A stretch of 64,000 nt of DNA from Microbacterium oxydans (lineage in GTDB: Bacteria; Actinomycetota; Actinomycetes; Actinomycetales; Microbacteriaceae): assembly GCF_006540085.1 (NCBI RefSeq), contig NZ_BJOG01000002.1, forward strand, positions 186,001 to 250,000. The letters are read 5' to 3'. Below are positions 52,150 to 60,527 of this stretch, piece after piece. The first letter of the stretch is position 1; every line of letters starts with the position of its first letter. Made by a program: the position numbers and the translations under genes. The notes beneath the pieces were generated by a model, which saw only the letters and a program-made list of their open reading frames with translations, searched no databases and was not told the origin of the DNA.

Positions 52150-53334
52150 ATGCCCTCTGCTCTCTACCTGCTCGCCCTTGCCGTCTTCGTCATGGGCACG
52201 TCCGAATTCATGCTCGCGGGTCTCCTGCCCGCGATCGCCGCCGATCTCGACGTCTCCGTCGGCACCGCTGGTCTGCTCACCTCGGCCTTCGCGGTCGGCA
52301 TGGTGGTCGGCGCGCCGATGATGGCGGCCTTCGCACGCCGATGGCCGCCCCGACGCACGCTGGTCGCGTGTCTCGTGCTGTTCGCCGTGTGCCATGTCGT
52401 CGGGGCGCTGACCCCGATGTTCCCGGTGCTGCTCCTCACCCGTGTGCTCGCGGCGCTCGCCAACGCGGGCTTCCTCGCGGTGGCCCTGCGCGCGGCCACT
52501 GCCATGGTTCCGGCCGATCGGAAGGGGCGGGCGCTGTCGATCCTGCTCGCCGGCACGACGGTCGCCACGGTCGCGGGAGTGCCGGCCGGCTCCCTGCTCG
52601 GCTCGGCCCTGGGGTGGAGGGCGACCTTCTGGGCTGTCGCCCTCCTGTGCGCTCCGGCGATCATCGGCGTCGTGCGCGGCGTCGCGAACTCGGTGGGCTC
52701 AGCGGAGCAGGCCGCAGCCTCACCGCGCCTCCGCGCAGAACTCCGTCAGCTGGCGACGCCGATGCTCCTGCTGCCCATGGGCATCGGTGCGCTGATCAAC
52801 GGTGGCACCTTCGCGGCTTTCACCTTCCTCGCCCCCGTCGTCACCGAGGCGGCGGGTCTTGCGGAGATCTGGGTGTCGGCGGCGCTGGTGCTGTTCGGTA
52901 TCGGTTCCTTCCTCGGCGTGGCGCTCGCGGGCCGGCTCTCCGACCGGCGTCCCGGGCTCGTGCTCTTCGTCGGCGGACCGCTGCTGCTGACGGGCTGGGT
53001 CGGGCTGGCGGCGTTCGCCTCCGCCCCGGCTGCGCTCCTCGCGCTCGTCTTCGTGCAGGGCGTGCTGTCCTTCGCCGTCGGGAGCACGGTGATCACCCGC
53101 GTGCTCTACGCCGCATCGGGTGCGCCCACGATGGCGGGCTCGTACGCCACGGCGGCATTGAACGTCGGCGCGGCCGTCGGTCCGGTGCTCGGTGCGGTTG
53201 CCCTCAGCGCGGGGTGGGGCCTGCTCGCCCCGATCTGGGTCGCGTCAGGCCTGACAGCCGCGGCTCTCGCGATCCTGCTGCTGACGCGTCACACCCAGCC
53301 GGGCAGCCAGTTGTGCAGCAGCCAGAAGTCGTAG
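52150..53334 (+). CDS. cmx: Cmx-type chloramphenicol exporter (MFS), 394 aa
   Basis: Twelve membrane helices. From memory the sequence is close to Cmx of Corynebacterium transposon Tn5564: LYLLALAVFVMGTSEFMLAG, AFAVGMVVGAPMMAAFARRW, NAGFLAVALRAATAMVP, GALINGGTFAAFTFLAPVVT and RVLYAASGAPTMAGSYATAA follow it nearly residue for residue. It pumps chloramphenicol out using the proton gradient. The ATG has GGAG seven bases upstream. The C-terminal 12 or so residues (HTQPGSQLCSSQKS) do not fit the family and lie inside the convergent PMT gene, so the 3' end looks replaced. A structured leader precedes it. Confidence 0.88.
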   Translation: MPSALYLLALAVFVMGTSEFMLAGLLPAIAADLDVSVGTAGLLTSAFAVGMVVGAPMMAAFARRWPPRRTLVACLVLFAVCHVVGALTPMFPVLLLTRVLAALANAGFLAVALRAATAMVPADRKGRALSILLAGTTVATVAGVPAGSLLGSALGWRATFWAVALLCAPAIIGVVRGVANSVGSAEQAAASPRLRAELRQLATPMLLLPMGIGALINGGTFAAFTFLAPVVTEAAGLAEIWVSAALVLFGIGSFLGVALAGRLSDRRPGLVLFVGGPLLLTGWVGLAAFASAPAALLALVFVQGVLSFAVGSTVITRVLYAASGAPTMAGSYATAALNVGAAVGPVLGAVALSAGWGLLAPIWVASGLTAAALAILLLTRHTQPGSQLCSSQKS

Positions 53335-54842
53335 GGCACACTCATCCCGGTCCACAGCGGCAGGAAGAACGCCGACACCAGCACGACGAAGGCGAGGAAG
53401 ATCATCACGGTGCGCTCGCCCGACTGTCGACGGTGCAGCGGATCCTCGCGCTTCCCGGCGATGATCCGCAACGTCATCGCGAGGGCGATCACCAGGAACG
53501 GCATCATGACGACCGTGTAGAACTGGAAGATCGTGCGCTCGGGGAACATGAGCCAGGGCAGGTACGTCACAGCGAGACCGACCAGGGGGATGCTCAGCTC
53601 CGGGCCCACGGGCTGCTTCGTGATCCACCCCCGCACGAGGCGGTACACCAGGTAGATCGAGGCCGCGACCCCCGCGTACCAGATGAGGGGATTCGGGATC
53701 GCCGAGATCACGCCGATGCAGTGGTCGGTGCCGCATCCCGTGGGGTCGGAGTCGACCCAGACCGCGGTGGGGCGCAGCAGGAACGGCCACTCCCATGCGG
53801 CGCTCGCATACGGGTGCCCTCTGGTGAGACCGACGTGGAAGCCGAGCATCGACTCGTGGTACTTCCACAGGGCGATCAGCGGGTTGGATTCGCTCTGCCG
53901 GTCGTACCCTCCGGCCGTCACGAGCCATCCGGTCCAGCTGACCAGGTACACGGCGAGAGCGGGGAAGACGAGCAGCACGAACGAGACGGGACCCTGGCGG
54001 AACGCGGCGGCAGTCGGCCACAGGACCACGCTGGCGCGGCGCCGCGCCAGCGCATCGGTGATGACGACGTAGAGGCCGAAACCCGCGAGCACGTACAGGC
54101 CCGACCATTTCACGGCCGAGGCCGCCCCGAGCGCCAGCCCTGCGGCGACGAGCCAGGGGCGACGCCAGAGCACCGGCCCCCAGAACGGGTCGGGACGCTC
54201 GGGGTCTCGCCTCTCGAGCACGGGGATCGTCCGTTGCCGGTCGATGATCACGAAGAGCACGCCCAGCAGGACGAAGAAGGTCAGGATGCCGTCGAGCAGG
54301 GCGATGCGGCTCATCACGATGCTCAGACCGTCGATCGCGAGCAGCGTCCCCGCCACGCTCGCGACGACGACCGAGCCGCTGAGGCGGCGGGCGATCAGGT
54401 AGACCAGCAGCACCGATGCGGTGCCGAGCACCGCGGTGGCGAGGCGCCATCCCGCGCTGTTGTCGGGTCCGCCGATCGCCATGCCGAGCGCGATGAGCCA
54501 CTTGCCGAGCGGGGGGTGCACGATGAACGCGCCCTGCTCGGACAACGGCAGCTGCTGCAGCGTGACGAACGCATCGTTGGCGTTCTCGCCCCAGGTGCCC
54601 TCGTAGCCCAGGGTCCACAGCGACCAGGCGTCTTTGACGTAGTAGGTCTCGTCGAAGGCGAGCTGGTGCGGGTGGGCGACGTTGATCAGGCGCAGGAGCG
54701 CGGCGATCGCGGTGATGACGAGCGGCGCGAGCCAGCGGATCGCGCGACCCCAGTCGGGATCCAGCAGCAGACGATCGCGGAGCTGCCCGTAGCGCGTCGA
54801 CCGCTCGGGGGGAGCGGGGAGCAATGGTTCGGGCGCGGTCAC
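53289..54842 (-). CDS. PMT-family protein O-mannosyltransferase, 517 aa
   Basis: A polytopic GT39 enzyme. The catalytic Asp-Glu motif is in HQLAFDETYYVKDAW (first outer loop), followed by FIVHPPLGKWLIALGMA and later LLRPTAVWVDSDPTGCG; about 11 membrane helices are readable. It moves mannose from a polyprenyl phosphate to exported proteins. The GTG at 54842 lies six bases after TAGGCT. Its last 46 bases overlap the convergent cmx gene. It is divergent from rsmI, as in other actinobacteria. Confidence 0.93.
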   Translation of the reverse strand: MTAPEPLLPAPPERSTRYGQLRDRLLLDPDWGRAIRWLAPLVITAIAALLRLINVAHPHQLAFDETYYVKDAWSLWTLGYEGTWGENANDAFVTLQQLPLSEQGAFIVHPPLGKWLIALGMAIGGPDNSAGWRLATAVLGTASVLLVYLIARRLSGSVVVASVAGTLLAIDGLSIVMSRIALLDGILTFFVLLGVLFVIIDRQRTIPVLERRDPERPDPFWGPVLWRRPWLVAAGLALGAASAVKWSGLYVLAGFGLYVVITDALARRRASVVLWPTAAAFRQGPVSFVLLVFPALAVYLVSWTGWLVTAGGYDRQSESNPLIALWKYHESMLGFHVGLTRGHPYASAAWEWPFLLRPTAVWVDSDPTGCGTDHCIGVISAIPNPLIWYAGVAASIYLVYRLVRGWITKQPVGPELSIPLVGLAVTYLPWLMFPERTIFQFYTVVMMPFLVIALAMTLRIIAGKREDPLHRRQSGERTVMIFLAFVVLVSAFFLPLWTGMSVPYDFWLLHNWLPGWV

Positions 54843-54848
54843 CGGTCC

Positions 54849-54854
54849 AGCCTA
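54849..54854 (-). promoter_or_regulatory. -10 box TAGGCT of the PMT gene
   Basis: On the minus strand TAGGCT is followed by six bases and the GTG at 54842 (leaderless pattern). Confidence 0.5.
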
Positions 54855-54892
54855 GACAACGTGCCTTCTCGTTCCGCTGCATCGCGCCCGCC

Positions 54893-54898
54893 TAAGCT
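54893..54898 (+). promoter_or_regulatory. -10 box TAAGCT of rsmI
   Basis: TAAGCT is followed by six bases and the GTG at 54905 (leaderless pattern). The gap to the divergent PMT promoter is 38 bases. Confidence 0.5.
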
Positions 54899-54904
54899 GG
54901 GCGG

Positions 54905-55732
54905 GTGATCATCCTCGCCGCCACTCCGATCGGAAATCTCGGCGACGCGTCTCGCCGCCTCGTGGAGGTGCTGGAGAACGCCGAGGTCGTCGTGGCCGAG
55001 GACACCCGCACCACGCAGCGACTGCTCAAGGCGCTGGAGATCGACAACAGACCTCGCCTGATCGCCCTGCACGACCACAACGAGAAGCAGAAGGCGGCCG
55101 AGCTGGCGGCGCTCGCCGCGGAGACCGACATCGTCGTGATGAGCGATGCCGGGATGCCCACCGTGAGCGATCCGGGATACGGATTGGTCGCCGAGGCCGT
55201 TGCCCAGGGCGTGACGGTGACCGCGATCCCCGGGCCGAGCGCGGTGCTGATGGCACTGGCGATCTCGGGCCTGCCCACCGATCGCTTCACGTTCGAGGGC
55301 TTCCTGCCGCGCAAGCCGGGGGAGCGGCGTTCGACTCTTCGCGCCCTGGCTGCCGAACCCCGCACCATGGTCTTCTTCGAGTCGCCCGCACGTCTGGCCG
55401 GTGCGCTGACGGACATGGGAGCCGCGTTCGGCGACGAGCGGCGCATCGCCGTGTGTCGCGAGCTCACGAAGTTCTACGAGGAAGTACGTCGCGGCACCGC
55501 GCCCGAACTCGTCGCGTGGGCGCAGGACGGCGTCAAGGGCGAGATCGTGATCGTGGTCGAAGGGGCCTCCCGCCGAGACGCCTCTCCGGAAGACGCCCTC
55601 ACCCAGGTGCAGACGCTCGTCGCGGACGGCGTCCGCCTGAAGGACGCCGCCTCCGAGGTCGCCGCCCTCACCGGTCTCTCCTCCCGCGACCTCTACCAGG
55701 CGGCTCTCGCCGCTCGCTCCGGAGGAGTGTGA
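54905..55732 (+). CDS. rsmI: 16S rRNA (cytidine(1402)-2'-O)-methyltransferase RsmI, 275 aa
   Basis: A tetrapyrrole-methylase-fold enzyme: IILAATPIGNLGDASRRLVE at the start, VVAEDTRTTQRLLKAL, IPGPSAVLMALAISGLPTDR and FVFESPAR-like VFFESPARLAGAL are all present. It adds a 2'-O-methyl group to C1402 of 16S rRNA with S-adenosylmethionine. The LacI gene follows with a GGAGGAG site inside its last codons, so the two are co-transcribed. Confidence 0.95.
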   Translation: MIILAATPIGNLGDASRRLVEVLENAEVVVAEDTRTTQRLLKALEIDNRPRLIALHDHNEKQKAAELAALAAETDIVVMSDAGMPTVSDPGYGLVAEAVAQGVTVTAIPGPSAVLMALAISGLPTDRFTFEGFLPRKPGERRSTLRALAAEPRTMVFFESPARLAGALTDMGAAFGDERRIAVCRELTKFYEEVRRGTAPELVAWAQDGVKGEIVIVVEGASRRDASPEDALTQVQTLVADGVRLKDAASEVAALTGLSSRDLYQAALAARSGGV

Positions 55733-55734
55733 CC

Positions 55735-56841
55735 GTGAGCAAGGCGGCGACCGTGTACGACGTGGCCGATCGGGCCGGCGTCTCGATCGCCACGGTCTCG
55801 CGCGTGCTGCGCTCGCCGGATGCCGTGCGTCCGGTCACGCGGGAGCGCGTGCTCGATGCGGTGACCGCTCTCGGGTACGTCCCCAGCGGCAGTGCCCGCG
55901 GACTCGCCGAACGCCGCACCGGCGTGCTCGGGCTGTACTTCCCCGGCTTCGACGCCGCGGAGGATGCCCCGCCGCTCGACGCGCTCTCCGCCGCTGAGGA
56001 ACACGCGCCTCCCTTCGCGATCGTCCGCGATGAGACCGAGTCCGACGGCGGGCACACCTCGATGCTGTTCCTCGACGAGGTGCTGCGCGGCGCCGAGCTC
56101 GAAGCATGGAAGCAGGGTTTCGTGCTGATGGTCGGCGTCGGCCGCGATGATCCTGACCGTTCCACGGTGCGGGACATGGCTGGTCGAGTCGACGGCCTCA
56201 TGGTGCTCGCGAGCAGCGTGCCGGACGACGTTCTGGCGCGACTGGCGCGACGCATCCCCGTGGTGGTGCTCTCCGGCCCGCCACGCGGAGATCACTACGA
56301 CCATGTGACGGTGAGCAACGCCGAGGCCATGGCGGAGCTGACCCGGCACGTGCTCGGGCAGGTGGGAGACGGGCGGCTCGCCTTCCTCGCGGGACCGGCG
56401 GACTCTCCCGACGGTCTGCAGCGCTGGGACGGCTTCGCCGCCGCGGTGGCGGGGGCGGGGCGGAGCCTCGACGACGTGACGGTGCTGCGCGGCGACTTCA
56501 CACGGGCGTCTGGTCGGAGGGCGGCCGAGGAGCTTCTCGCCACGGGGACGCCGGCCGCGCTGATCTCGGCGAACGATCAGATGGCGCTCGGAGCGCTCGA
56601 CGTGTTCCGCGGAGCGGACGTCCACGTACCGGACGACATGCTCGTGACGGGCTTCGACGGCATCGAGGCCGCTGCCCTGTCGCAGCCCCCGCTGACCACG
56701 ATCCGTCAGCCGATGATCGACCTCGGACGCGCGGCCGTGCAGGTGCTGGCCCGCCGCCTCGAGCACGCCGAGGCGGAGCCCGTGGTGGCACGTCTGCCGC
56801 TGCAGATCCTGCTCCGCGAGAGCTCGCAGCGCCCCGTCTGA
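55735..56841 (+). CDS. LacI-family transcriptional regulator, 368 aa
   Basis: The helix-turn-helix is TVYDVADRAGVSIATVSRVL and the hinge LGYVPSGSARGLAERRTGVLG; a periplasmic-binding-like sugar domain follows (FLDEVLRGAELEAWKQGF, GRLAFLAGPADSPDGLQRWDGF, ALISANDQMALGALDVF). GGAGGAG lies seven bases before the GTG at 55735; a GTG two codons earlier is possible. An operator for this type lies over the promoter of the next operon, so it is the likely repressor of the oligosaccharide genes, released by a sugar. Confidence 0.92.
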   Translation: MSKAATVYDVADRAGVSIATVSRVLRSPDAVRPVTRERVLDAVTALGYVPSGSARGLAERRTGVLGLYFPGFDAAEDAPPLDALSAAEEHAPPFAIVRDETESDGGHTSMLFLDEVLRGAELEAWKQGFVLMVGVGRDDPDRSTVRDMAGRVDGLMVLASSVPDDVLARLARRIPVVVLSGPPRGDHYDHVTVSNAEAMAELTRHVLGQVGDGRLAFLAGPADSPDGLQRWDGFAAAVAGAGRSLDDVTVLRGDFTRASGRRAAEELLATGTPAALISANDQMALGALDVFRGADVHVPDDMLVTGFDGIEAAALSQPPLTTIRQPMIDLGRAAVQVLARRLEHAEAEPVVARLPLQILLRESSQRPV

Positions 56842-56877
56842 CCGGCCGGAAACGCTCGCCGCGCCGGTGTCAAGGGG

Positions 56878-56907
56878 TTGCGGTCTCAAAATGTATGCGC
56901 TTACAAT
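56878..56907 (+). promoter_or_regulatory. Promoter of the oligosaccharide ABC operon
   Basis: TTGCGG (56878-56883) and TACAAT (56902-56907) are 18 bases apart. The -10 box matches the sigma-70 consensus in five of six bases and is overlapped by the LacI-type operator. Confidence 0.6.
56892..56905. promoter_or_regulatory. LacI-family operator TGTATGCGCTTACA
   Basis: The 14-mer differs by one base from the palindrome TGTAAGCGCTTACA bound by many LacI-type sugar regulators. It covers the -10 box of the transporter operon, 50 bases after the LacI gene. Confidence 0.85.
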
Positions 56908-56992
56908 CTGGAAGGCGGCGTCGGTCGCCGGTCATGACAGAGACGACATGAGGTGGCAGATGTCAGAGGGCACAACGCCGAGAGGGCGCGTG

Positions 56993-58639
56993 ATGCAGCG
57001 CTGGCGCAGAGCGGCGATCGTGGGCCTCGCGGCCGTGGCGGTCGCACTCAGCGGCTGCAGCATCCAGATCACATCCCAACCCGATCCCTCGATCGGTGCC
57101 GACACGATGCTGATCAATGCCGACAAGGGCAACCCGTTCTTCACGAAGAACTTCAACCCGTATCTCACCAACACGCGCACCGCGTCCCGGTGGATCTACG
57201 AGCCGCTCATCCTGATCAACCCGCTCGACGGCACGCAGAACCCCTGGCTCGCGTCCGAATGGACGCAGCCCGACGCCCGCACCATCGTCATGACGATCCG
57301 CGATGGCGTCACCTGGAGCGATGGGGAAGACCTGACGCCCGAAGACGTGGCGTTCACCTTCCAGCTGCTCAAGGACAACCCGTCCCTCGACATCAAGGGT
57401 GCGTGGCAGCACCTCGACAGTGTCGACACCTCGGGCGACGATGTGGTGCTGCACCTCAAGACCGAAGACGCCCCCTCGCTGTCGATCCTGGGCCAGACCA
57501 TGATCGTCCCCGAGCACCTCTGGGCCGACGTGAAGGATCCGGGCACATACCGCAACGAGAACCCGGTCGGCACCGGTCCCTTCGTGCTCGGCAACTACAA
57601 CGACCAGCAGTACTCGATGGACAAGAACCCCGACTACTGGCAGGCCGACTCGATCGAGATCGAGCACATCATCCTCCCCGCCACGAACTCCCAGCTCGAC
57701 ACCGTCACCCGCGGCTATGACTGGGCCTACTCCTTCATCTCCGACGTCGAGGGCACCTGGGGCGCGGCGAGCGAGCACAACAACTGGTGGTTCCCGCCGG
57801 GTGGCGTGATCGCGCTCATGCCGAACCTGGAGGTGGCTCCCTTCGACGACGTGAACGTGCGCCGGGGCATCGCTCTCTCGCTCGACCGCGACGAGATCGC
57901 CGAGACGGCATCGGAGGGCTACATGAAGCCTGCCGGTCAGACCGGACTCATCCTGCCCAACCAGCAGCAGTACCTCGACCCGAGCATCCCCGACCAGGGC
58001 ATGATCACGCAGGACAGGGACGCAGCGCTCGCCGCCTTCGCCGAGGCGGGGTACACACTCGACGGCGACCGGCTCATCGGGGCCGACGGCCAGCAGCTCG
58101 AGTTCGCCCTGACCACCGCGAACGGCTACTCCGACTGGACGCGCGCGGCGCAGACCGTGCAGAGCCAGCTCGCCGCGGTCGGCGTGAAGGTCACCCTCAA
58201 GCTCCCGCAGCCCGCGGGCTATCAGAGCGCGATCAGCAACGGCGACTTCGAGATGGCCATCGGCGGCATGGGGAACGGCGACATCTACCAGGCGTACAAC
58301 AACCTGCTCTCCAGCGAGTTCTATGTGCCGTCCGGCGAGGCCACGGCGAACAACTTCGAGCGCTACAAGTCACCCGAGGTCGATGAGCTGCTGGCCGAGT
58401 ACCGCGAGACCGTCGACACCGCTCGCCAGACCGAGATCGTCAAGGAGCTGCAGCGCATCGTCTACGACGAGATGCCCGTGATCGGCCTCTACTACGGCGG
58501 CATCTGGGGCCTGTTCAGCGATGCCAAGTTCACCGGCTGGCCGAGTGAGGAAGACCCGTACATGATCCCGCAGAACTACGACTCCGCGCCGCTGGGTATC
58601 TTCACCCGGCTGGAGCGAGTGCAGGAGGACGACAAGTGA
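56993..58639 (+). CDS. Oligosaccharide/peptide-class ABC substrate-binding lipoprotein, 548 aa
   Basis: A lipoprotein signal: MQRWRR, a hydrophobic core and LSGC at residues 19-22. The mature protein is a family 5 binding protein (EPLILINPLDGTQNPWLASE, TIRDGVTWSDGEDLTPEDVA, VGTGPFVLGNY, LMPNLEVAPFDDVNVRRGIA). With a LacI regulator and a GH1 glycosidase in the unit it more likely binds an oligosaccharide than a peptide. The ATG at 56993 gives a normal signal length and has GAGAGGG before it; an ATG at 56960 would add eleven residues. Confidence 0.9.
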   Translation: MQRWRRAAIVGLAAVAVALSGCSIQITSQPDPSIGADTMLINADKGNPFFTKNFNPYLTNTRTASRWIYEPLILINPLDGTQNPWLASEWTQPDARTIVMTIRDGVTWSDGEDLTPEDVAFTFQLLKDNPSLDIKGAWQHLDSVDTSGDDVVLHLKTEDAPSLSILGQTMIVPEHLWADVKDPGTYRNENPVGTGPFVLGNYNDQQYSMDKNPDYWQADSIEIEHIILPATNSQLDTVTRGYDWAYSFISDVEGTWGAASEHNNWWFPPGGVIALMPNLEVAPFDDVNVRRGIALSLDRDEIAETASEGYMKPAGQTGLILPNQQQYLDPSIPDQGMITQDRDAALAAFAEAGYTLDGDRLIGADGQQLEFALTTANGYSDWTRAAQTVQSQLAAVGVKVTLKLPQPAGYQSAISNGDFEMAIGGMGNGDIYQAYNNLLSSEFYVPSGEATANNFERYKSPEVDELLAEYRETVDTARQTEIVKELQRIVYDEMPVIGLYYGGIWGLFSDAKFTGWPSEEDPYMIPQNYDSAPLGIFTRLERVQEDDK

Positions 58640-59616
58640 AGTACGTGCTCCAGAAGTTCGGCCTGTTCGTGCTCACCCTGTGGGCCGCGGTCACCCTGAA
58701 CTTCTTCCTGCCGCGAATGATGCCGGGCTCCCCGGCGGATGCCGCCATCGCCAAGCTGTCCCAGAACGGGCCGGTGTCGGATGCGACGCGTGCCGCCATC
58801 GAGGCACAGCTGGGTGTTCCGACCGGGTCGCTGTGGGATCAGTACATCGCCTACCTCGGTCAGGTCGTGCGGCTCGACTTCGGCGTTTCGTACACGTTCT
58901 ACCCGCAGTCGGTGTCGAGCATGGTCTCCACGGCCTTCCCCTACACGATCGGGCTGGTCGGCATCGTCACCGTGCTCGCGTTCGTGATCGGCACGCTCAT
59001 CGGAGTGATGGCCGCCTGGCGCCGAGGGACGTGGCTCGATTCGCTGCCCACGCTGACCGGATCGTTCCTGAGCACGTTCCCCTATTTCTGGACGGCGCTG
59101 CTGCTGCTCTTCTTCTTCGGGTACGTGCTGCACTGGTTCCCGACGACCGGCGCCTACTCCGCGACGACGACCCCTGGCTTCACGTGGGAGTTCCTCGGTG
59201 ATCTGATCAGTCATGCGTTCCTTCCGGCGCTGACGATCCTGCTCACCTCGCTGGGCGGCTGGATCATCGGGATGCGCAACGCCATGATCAACACCCTCGG
59301 CGAGGACTACATCACCTTCGGTGAGGCGAACGGTCTGCGGGGGCACACGATCGCCCTCCGGTACGCGGCCCGCAACGCGATCCTGCCGAACCTCACGGGC
59401 TTCGGGCTCACGCTCGGCGGCGTGGTGGGCGGATCGATCCTCGTCGAGCAGGTCTTCGGCTATCCCGGCATCGGATACCTGCTGTTCAACGCCGTGATCG
59501 GGCAGGACTACCCGCTCATGCAGGCGCTCTTCCTGATGATCACCGTGAGCGTGCTCATCGCCAACTTCCTCGTAGACATCCTCTACGGGGTTCTCGACCC
59601 GAGGACTCGCCGATGA
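58636..59616 (+). CDS. ABC transporter permease (DppB-like), 326 aa
   Basis: Six membrane helices, the family opening FLPRMMPGSPADAAI and the coupling loop YITFGEANGLRGHTIALRYA. It begins with a GTG inside the stop of the binding protein, after a GGAGG site, and its stop overlaps the next permease by four bases. Confidence 0.92.
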   Translation: MKYVLQKFGLFVLTLWAAVTLNFFLPRMMPGSPADAAIAKLSQNGPVSDATRAAIEAQLGVPTGSLWDQYIAYLGQVVRLDFGVSYTFYPQSVSSMVSTAFPYTIGLVGIVTVLAFVIGTLIGVMAAWRRGTWLDSLPTLTGSFLSTFPYFWTALLLLFFFGYVLHWFPTTGAYSATTTPGFTWEFLGDLISHAFLPALTILLTSLGGWIIGMRNAMINTLGEDYITFGEANGLRGHTIALRYAARNAILPNLTGFGLTLGGVVGGSILVEQVFGYPGIGYLLFNAVIGQDYPLMQALFLMITVSVLIANFLVDILYGVLDPRTRR

Positions 59617-60527
59617 CCTCCACCATGAACGTCAAGATCCCCGCCGAGCGCATCGCCGCGCCCAGCCCGTGGCGCGCCTTCGGACGCATGGTCGCCACGC
59701 TCTGGAGCAACGGCAAGGCGCGGCTCGGGCTGTGCATCCTCGCCTTCTTCGTGCTGGTAGCGGTGTTCGCCCCTCTCCTGGCCCCGTACGGCGCGAAGGA
59801 CAACGGCTTCGAGCGCAACGCCGATGCGTCGTGGGCGCACTGGCTCGGCACGACCGCTGCCGGGGAGGACGTGCTCAGCCAGCTCATCTACGGCGCACAG
59901 GTCAGCCTCCTGGTCGGCTTCGCCGCCGGAATCCTGTCCACGATCGTGGCCGTGCTCATCGGCCTCAGCTGGGGGTACATGCGAGGGTTCCTCGGCGAGG
60001 TGATCGGCTTCATCGTCAACCTCTTCCTCGTGATCCCCGGCCTGCCGCTCATGATCGTGATCGCCGCCTACCTGCAGAACGGCGGCATCCTGATGATCAT
60101 CGCGGTGATCGTCGTGACCGGTTGGGCGTGGGGTGCGCGTGTGCTCCGCAGCCAGACGCAGTCGCTGCGGGGGAACGATTTCGTCACCTCGGCGCAGTTC
60201 TCGGGCGACAGCAGGACGCGCATCGTGTTCCGCGAGATCCTGCCGAACATGACCTCGATCATCGCGGGCACCCTCTTCGGTGCGGCGACTGCGGCGATCC
60301 TGGCGGAGGCGGGGCTGGAGTTCCTCGGCCTCGGCGACTCCAGCATCGTCAGCTGGGGCACCATGCTCTACTGGGCGCAGAACTCCAACTCGCTGCTCAC
60401 CGGACAGTGGCTGCTGCTGTTCGCCCCCGGTCTGTGCATCGCCCTGCTGGCGCTCAGTCTGACACTGATCAACTTCGGCGTGGACGGCATCTCCAATCCG
60501 CGCCTGCGAGAGGGGAAGGGGCGATGA
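59613..60527 (+). CDS. ABC transporter permease (DppC-like), 304 aa
   Basis: The DppC mark HWLGTTAAGEDVLSQLIYGA lies near residue 72; the coupling loop contains DFVTSAQFSGDSRTRIVFRE. Six membrane helices follow an N-terminal cytoplasmic stretch. Both ends overlap neighbours by four bases, so translation is coupled through the operon. Confidence 0.92.
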   Translation: MTSTMNVKIPAERIAAPSPWRAFGRMVATLWSNGKARLGLCILAFFVLVAVFAPLLAPYGAKDNGFERNADASWAHWLGTTAAGEDVLSQLIYGAQVSLLVGFAAGILSTIVAVLIGLSWGYMRGFLGEVIGFIVNLFLVIPGLPLMIVIAAYLQNGGILMIIAVIVVTGWAWGARVLRSQTQSLRGNDFVTSAQFSGDSRTRIVFREILPNMTSIIAGTLFGAATAAILAEAGLEFLGLGDSSIVSWGTMLYWAQNSNSLLTGQWLLLFAPGLCIALLALSLTLINFGVDGISNPRLREGKGR

